Assembly: GCF_004331485.1 (NCBI RefSeq) | Contig: NZ_SJKD01000001.1 | Span: 1,860,001-1,924,000 of the forward strand | Source of the DNA: Kribbella capetownensis | Lineage (GTDB): Bacteria; Actinomycetota; Actinomycetes; Propionibacteriales; Kribbellaceae | Reading direction: 5' to 3' | DNA: 64,000 nucleotides | The notes under the pieces: model-generated | Database searches by the model: none | What the model was told of the DNA's origin: nothing | What the model saw: the letters and a program-made list of their open reading frames with translations, nothing else | Made by a program: the position numbers and the translations under genes | Part shown: positions 59,657 through 64,000 of the stretch, in pieces | Layout: every line of letters begins with the position of its first letter | Position numbering within the stretch: the stretch's first letter is position 1

Positions 59657-60524
59657 CGGAGTACGACGGGTCCGGGCCGGCCGGATCGCGCTCTACCTGA
59701 CCCTGGGCGCGATCTCGGTGGTGATGATCGTCCCGTTCGTGTGGATGCTGCTCACCTCGGTGAAAACCCCGGCCGACATCGCCGCGTTCCCGGTCCGGAT
59801 CCTCCCGACGAAATGGGCCTTCGGCAACTACGCGGACGCGTTGCAGGCTGCGCCGTTCGCGACGTACGCGCGGAACAGTTTCGTTATCGCGGCCAGTCAC
59901 ACCGTGCTGAACGTGGTGATTGCCTCGATGGCCGGGTACGCGCTGGCGCGGCTGCGGTTCCGGGGCAGCCAGCTGATCTTCCTCGGGTTCGTGGGTGCGC
60001 TGATGATTCCGACGTACACGAAGATCCTGCCCGAGTTCCTGATCGTGCGGTTCATGCCGCTGTTCGGCGGCAACGACATCACCGGCCAGGGCGGTACCGG
60101 CTGGCTGGACACGTGGTGGGCGCTGATCATCCCGGGTGCGGTGAGTCCGTTCTCGGTGTTCCTGTTCCGGCAGTTCTACCTGGACCTGCCGGTCGAGCTC
60201 GAGGAGGCGGCGCGGCTGGACGGCCTCGGTGAGCTGGGCATCTACGCCCGGATCATGACGCCGCTGGTGAAGCCGGCGTTCATCACCGTCGCGTTGCTCA
60301 CCTTCGAGGGATCATGGAACAACTTCCTCTGGCCCTTGCTGGTGACCAAGAGCGACAGCCTGCGGGTGATCCAGGTCGGCCTGTCGGTGTTCCGGACCGA
60401 GAACGACACGCAGTGGGCATTCCTGATGGCCGGTACGACGTTGGCCACCGTGCCGATGGTGGTGCTGTTCCTGATCGGGCAGCGCTATTTCGTCCAGGGT
60501 TTCGCGACCGCGGGGATCAAATGA
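59643..60524 (+). CDS. Sugar ABC transporter permease 2 (MalG-like)
   Basis: A 293-residue permease with six helices and the EAA loop (LPVELEEAARLDGLGELGIY). GTG 59643 follows GGAGGTGA with good spacing; the GTG at 59637 overlaps that Shine-Dalgarno sequence and is less likely. It overlaps the first permease gene. Confidence 0.92.
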   Translation: MAVVDGVRRVRAGRIALYLTLGAISVVMIVPFVWMLLTSVKTPADIAAFPVRILPTKWAFGNYADALQAAPFATYARNSFVIAASHTVLNVVIASMAGYALARLRFRGSQLIFLGFVGALMIPTYTKILPEFLIVRFMPLFGGNDITGQGGTGWLDTWWALIIPGAVSPFSVFLFRQFYLDLPVELEEAARLDGLGELGIYARIMTPLVKPAFITVALLTFEGSWNNFLWPLLVTKSDSLRVIQVGLSVFRTENDTQWAFLMAGTTLATVPMVVLFLIGQRYFVQGFATAGIK

Positions 60525-60547
60525 CATCGAGTGAAGGAGCTGGACCT

Positions 60548-61312
60548 ATGACCGAGGAACTGCAGGGCGCACGGGCGCTGGTGACCGGGGCCGGGCACGG
60601 CATCGGCCGGGGGATCGCGCTCGGTCTGGCGGCGGCCGGGGCGGACGTGGTGGTCCACTACGGCAAGTCCGCCGACGCGGCAGCACGGACCGTCGCCGAC
60701 ATCGAGACCCTCGGCCGGAAGGCGATCGCGGTCGGTGCCGACGTCACCAGTACGCCGGACGTCGACCGGCTGCTGGACGAGGCGGTCGGGTTCCTCGGCG
60801 GGCTGGACGTCCTGGTCTGCAACGCCGGCCACCTGATCGGCCGGGTCAAGGTGGAGGAGATGTCCGACGAGCACTACCAGCAGGTCGTCGACGTGAACCT
60901 CGGCGCCACCTTCCGCACCACCAGGGCCGCGATCCCGCACCTGGCGCAGTCGGCCAACCCGCGGATCATCACGATGGCCTCGCTCGCCGCGCACAACGGT
61001 GGCGGCCCGGGCTCGGTGATCTACGCGGCGGCCAAGGCCGGGATCCGCGGCTTCACCAAGGGCCTGGCCAAGGAACTCGGTCCCCGAGGCATCACGGTGA
61101 ACTCGGTCGCGCCCGGGTACATCGCCGAGACCGCGTTCCACCAGACGTTCTCCACCGCCGAAGCCCAGGCGAACATGGTCGCCGGGACGCCGATCGGCCG
61201 GGCCGGCCAGGTCGAGGACGTGGCGAACGCGGTCCGGTTCCTGGCGCTGCCGTCGTCGGGGTACCTGACCGGGATCACCATCGACATCGACGGTGGCACA
61301 TGGCCTCGCTGA
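60548..61312 (+). CDS. Short-chain dehydrogenase/reductase
   Basis: A 254-residue SDR with the cofactor motif TGAGHGIGRGIA, the NAG motif (VCNAGHLIG), catalytic Ser in ITMASLAAH, and Tyr and Lys in YAAAKAG. The C terminus has the usual GYLTGITIDIDGG. In this setting it could reduce an unsaturated uronate or deoxy-ketohexonate released by the lyases, like KduD-type enzymes (inference). AGGAG precedes the ATG at 60548. Confidence 0.9.
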   Translation: MTEELQGARALVTGAGHGIGRGIALGLAAAGADVVVHYGKSADAAARTVADIETLGRKAIAVGADVTSTPDVDRLLDEAVGFLGGLDVLVCNAGHLIGRVKVEEMSDEHYQQVVDVNLGATFRTTRAAIPHLAQSANPRIITMASLAAHNGGGPGSVIYAAAKAGIRGFTKGLAKELGPRGITVNSVAPGYIAETAFHQTFSTAEAQANMVAGTPIGRAGQVEDVANAVRFLALPSSGYLTGITIDIDGGTWPR

Positions 61313-63012
61313 CCGATCATCCGCCGACCGAGCGCGGTGGGTGGTGGCATCAGTATGTCTGCCCCGCCCACGGCGTCGAACTCGACCACGTCGGGTTCGA
61401 AACCGGTGAGTTTCCGGCCGGCGGCGTACCGTGCGCGTACGGCTGCCGCGTCGACACCGACGCGGTGCGCGGTGCGTGGCGGGTGCTCGCGCACCACTGG
61501 TGGGCTCGGCGGATCCGCCTGCTCTCGTACGACGGTGGCGGTGCTGAGCTGCTCACGTCGTACGCACGGTTGTACCTGGAGCTGACGAAGGCCGGGGAGC
61601 ACGAGCAAGCGCAGGGGTGGATGCAGCGCGGGCGCCTGTTCCACCAGGCACTGACCGATGCGGTCTGGGGTGTGCCGATCGCGCACGCGATCCGAAACCT
61701 GGCCGGTCGGGCGGAGCTGGCCGAGACGTTGCCGATGCTCGACGACATGGTCGACGGCGCACGGCGGGCTCGCGACGCGATGGTTGCCCAGGACAAATTC
61801 TCCTCGAACTACACCGCGTGGTTCAACGCCTTGGGTACGACGGCCGGCCAGGCTGCCGCAGCAGTTCGGGGCGAGCGGTGGGATGGCGAGAAGGAGTGGC
61901 TGACCGGTGAGCACGGTCAGTTCGCGCACCTGGAGGTTGCGACTGGGGAGGACGGCTGGGAGTGGGAGGCCAGCACGTATTACCACGGCTTCGTGCTCCG
62001 CGCGTATCTGCTGAGCCTTCGTGGTGCCGATCCCGCGCAGGTGCCGGATCGGCTGGAGACGATGATCGCTGCGCTCGCCGGGATCGCCACCGACGGCGGC
62101 ATCCTGCCGGCGCTCCACGACGGCCCGTACCGCCGAGTGCCGCTCGCTCTGGAATGGCTCGAGATCGTTGCCCTGGCGCGGCAATTCACCGCGAGCCACG
62201 GTCTCGACGCTGTCGCGGCGCACGCTCGTGCGGAGGTCGGTCCGGAGTACGACGGGCTCGAGGACAGGTTCGGTGGCTGGTTCGCCGGGCCGCCGCGCGC
62301 GGCAGGTTCGGTACGGTCGCTAGCCATCACCAGTTCCTACGCCGTGATCCGGGCTGGTGGGATCCACGCGATCCTCGACCACGGCGCACACGGCGGATCG
62401 CACGGGCATCACGACAAGCTCGCGCTGTATCTCTATGGCAAGACCACTCCGTGGCAGCCGGATCCTGGTCAGGTGCCCTACGGTCATGCGCTGTGGCGGC
62501 GGCACTACAAGTCCGCCGCTGCGCACCCCACCATCCGCATCGACGGCCTCGAGCCGGACGAGGCCACCGGCACCCTGAGACGGCACGAGAGTTCGGTGAC
62601 GGCCGAGGTGAACGGCTGGTACGAAGGCGTGCAGGCGACCCGGCAGGTAATTGCTGGCGACAACTACTTGGTCGACGTGGTTCATGTGACCGCGGATCGG
62701 GAGCGGGAGATCGTGCTGCAGTTCCGCCCCGACGTCGACCTGAGCGTGGACATCCGGCCGGGAGCAGTCCACACGACCTGGGTGGGTGACGAGACGCTGT
62801 ACGGCTACCACGTCGGCCCCGGGGTGCCTGTGACGTCGCCGGGACCAGGACCGGCGGACGACCCGCAACGAGTTCGGACTGCTCTCGACTGGACTGTCGT
62901 TGGCACCGCGGCGACCTTCTGCTCCGTCTACTCGATGACAGCCGTCGCCGTCGAGCTGACCGGCGACGCGGTAGCGGTCGATGGATACATACACCGGATC
63001 GGAGAGCGCTGA
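61300..63012 (+). CDS. Heparinase II/III-like polysaccharide lyase
   Basis: A 570-residue protein with an alpha/alpha-toroid N-terminal part (SSNYTAWFNALGTTAGQAAA) and a beta-sandwich C terminus. The metal/active region HGAHGGSHGHHDKLALYLYG (about residues 362-381) is typical of the family. No signal peptide is seen, so it may act in the cytoplasm on imported oligosaccharides. The ATG overlaps the SDR stop. Confidence 0.87.
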   Translation: MASLTDHPPTERGGWWHQYVCPAHGVELDHVGFETGEFPAGGVPCAYGCRVDTDAVRGAWRVLAHHWWARRIRLLSYDGGGAELLTSYARLYLELTKAGEHEQAQGWMQRGRLFHQALTDAVWGVPIAHAIRNLAGRAELAETLPMLDDMVDGARRARDAMVAQDKFSSNYTAWFNALGTTAGQAAAAVRGERWDGEKEWLTGEHGQFAHLEVATGEDGWEWEASTYYHGFVLRAYLLSLRGADPAQVPDRLETMIAALAGIATDGGILPALHDGPYRRVPLALEWLEIVALARQFTASHGLDAVAAHARAEVGPEYDGLEDRFGGWFAGPPRAAGSVRSLAITSSYAVIRAGGIHAILDHGAHGGSHGHHDKLALYLYGKTTPWQPDPGQVPYGHALWRRHYKSAAAHPTIRIDGLEPDEATGTLRRHESSVTAEVNGWYEGVQATRQVIAGDNYLVDVVHVTADREREIVLQFRPDVDLSVDIRPGAVHTTWVGDETLYGYHVGPGVPVTSPGPGPADDPQRVRTALDWTVVGTAATFCSVYSMTAVAVELTGDAVAVDGYIHRIGER

Positions 63013-64000
63013 TGCTGATCGAGGACCGCCTTGACGACCTGCGTGACGGACTCGACGGCCGGCATGCCGCCCGGTGGCGTCGGCTGCGTGAGCAGTGTGA
63101 CTGGTACCGCACCCAGACGCCGCCGACCGAGCATCCCTCCGCGAGCATCACGTACTTCGGCCCGGCTGCGGCGAACCTCGCGCTCGCCTACCGGCTGACC
63201 GGCGACCCCGGCTACCGCGCCGGGGCCGCGCGATGGATCTCCGCCGCGATCGGGTTCCCGCACTGGGGCAAGGCGCATCTGCCCGACCACGACCTCGACG
63301 CCGGCTGGCTGCTGCATGGGTTGTCGCTCGCGTACACCTGGCTCGGCGACGACTTCGTGCTGGCCGACGAGTTGCGCGCGAAGCTGGAGTTGCAGGGGGC
63401 GCGGCTGTACGAGTTCGCCGTCGAGTCCGAGGGTTCCTGGTGGAGTTCGTCGTACTGGCAGAACCACAACTGGATCTGCTACACGGGTCTGGCCGGTGCT
63501 GGGTACGCGCTCGGCAAGTCCAAGTGGACCGAGCGGGCGAAGGCGAACTTCGCGACCGTGATCGACCTACTGCCTGCGGACGGCTCCGACATGGAGGGTG
63601 TCGTCTACTGGCGGTACGGCGTCCCGTGGCTGGCGACGTACCTGGATCTGCTGCAGGACCAGGAGGGTCTGGACTGGTGGGATCGCTGCAAGTTCTTGGC
63701 GAACACGTTCTCCTACCGGCTGCAGCAGTGTGCACCGGGATTCGAGGAGAACATCGATCACGGCGACTGCCATGATCGGCGCAGCGGACACAGTGTTGCG
63801 CTGTACTACAAGCTCGCCGCCGCTTACCGGATCGGCGAGGCGCAGTGGCTCGGGGACCTCGTCGCCGATCGCTTCTTCTGGCGTGAGGCGTACGCGAGTG
63901 GCGTGAAGCCGGGCGTGATGCCGGAGGCCTACCTGGAGTTGCTCTGGTACGACGAATCGGTGCGGCCCGTGTCGCCATCCGAGCGCAGTCCGCTGTCGGC
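63012..64000 (+). CDS. Heparinase/DUF4962-type glycan-active protein (3' end outside window)
   Basis: The frame is open from the ATG at 63012 (TGATG overlap with the previous stop) to the window end, giving 329 residues. It looks like an alpha/alpha-toroid (HLPDHDLDAGWLLHGLSLAY, WSSSYWQNHNWICYTGLAGA, SDMEGVVYWRYGVPWLATYL). The Asn-His-Asn and Tyr-Trp motifs are typical of the catalytic domain of heparinase-type lyases. It is probably a second lyase of the same pathway; its C-terminal domain cannot be seen. Confidence 0.8.
   Translation, partial: MLIEDRLDDLRDGLDGRHAARWRRLREQCDWYRTQTPPTEHPSASITYFGPAAANLALAYRLTGDPGYRAGAARWISAAIGFPHWGKAHLPDHDLDAGWLLHGLSLAYTWLGDDFVLADELRAKLELQGARLYEFAVESEGSWWSSSYWQNHNWICYTGLAGAGYALGKSKWTERAKANFATVIDLLPADGSDMEGVVYWRYGVPWLATYLDLLQDQEGLDWWDRCKFLANTFSYRLQQCAPGFEENIDHGDCHDRRSGHSVALYYKLAAAYRIGEAQWLGDLVADRFFWREAYASGVKPGVMPEAYLELLWYDESVRPVSPSERSPLS

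Noticed and set aside
1-64000. CRISPR arrays, insertion sequences, prophage genes, rRNA genes
   Set aside because: No regularly spaced repeats, transposase or integrase motifs, phage structural genes or rRNA sequence were found.

Overview
The window is a gene-dense, high-GC stretch from an actinomycete. Start codons are often GTG, coding regions commonly overlap by 4 bases (ATGA or GTGA), and many genes seem to begin at the first base of the transcript with a TANNNT box 6 to 9 bases upstream. Gene content (LuxR-ATPase regulators, ECF sigma factors with partner genes, heparinase-like glycan lyases behind a LacI-controlled ABC transporter, a split complex I cluster) fits a Kribbella- or Nocardioides-like member of the Propionibacteriales. 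That placement is an inference from style and content, not a database match.

Left part (1-7.5 kb): a truncated unknown gene, a small membrane protein, a large LuxR-family ATPase regulator preceded by three tiny paralogous basic proteins with duplicated leader sequences, then a GntR regulator in an operon with an isochorismatase-family hydrolase and an NCS1 permease.

Complex I genes are scattered through 8.4-32.7 kb. nuoB and nuoC sit with a coupled acetyltransferase, nuoH stands alone, and nuoI-J-K-L-M-N form a tight operon. Between them lie a VapBC module with a broken antitoxin, an NmrA-like/NTF2-like fusion, a flavin monooxygenase, an ECF41-type sigma factor with an FAD oxidoreductase, an ABC export set with a lipoprotein and a divergent two-component system, a frameshifted aldo/keto reductase, an ECF42-type sigma factor with its DGPF partner, an MTHFR-like gene and an intact PIN toxin pair. 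nuoA, nuoD, nuoE, nuoF and nuoG are not present in this window, so the membrane arm and part of the connecting arm are encoded here without the NADH module.

Middle part (32.7-49 kb): arylamine N-acetyltransferase, acetyltransferases, a lactonase-like propeller protein, a membrane protein with a SecD-like domain, an MFS transporter, a tandem HD / HD-GYP / LuxR protein, a phytanoyl-CoA dioxygenase-like pair facing its probable AraC regulator, a LuxR regulator, a secreted vanadium-haloperoxidase/PAP2-like protein, two phosphotransferases, a YajQ protein, one tRNA-Tyr, and a Shedu-like (DUF4263-like) protein with an altered active-site motif.

Right part (48.5-64 kb): a MarR regulator divergent from an LLM oxidoreductase, an aldo/keto reductase with an RraA-like protein, a kinase, a shortened Ada/AlkA-type protein, a PEP-mutase-family lyase, a methyltransferase and an RNA methyltransferase. 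The window ends in a glycan-use locus: a LacI regulator, a promoter with LacI operators, a sugar ABC transporter, an SDR dehydrogenase and two heparinase-like enzymes, the last cut off by the window end. No insertion sequence, prophage or CRISPR array was seen.
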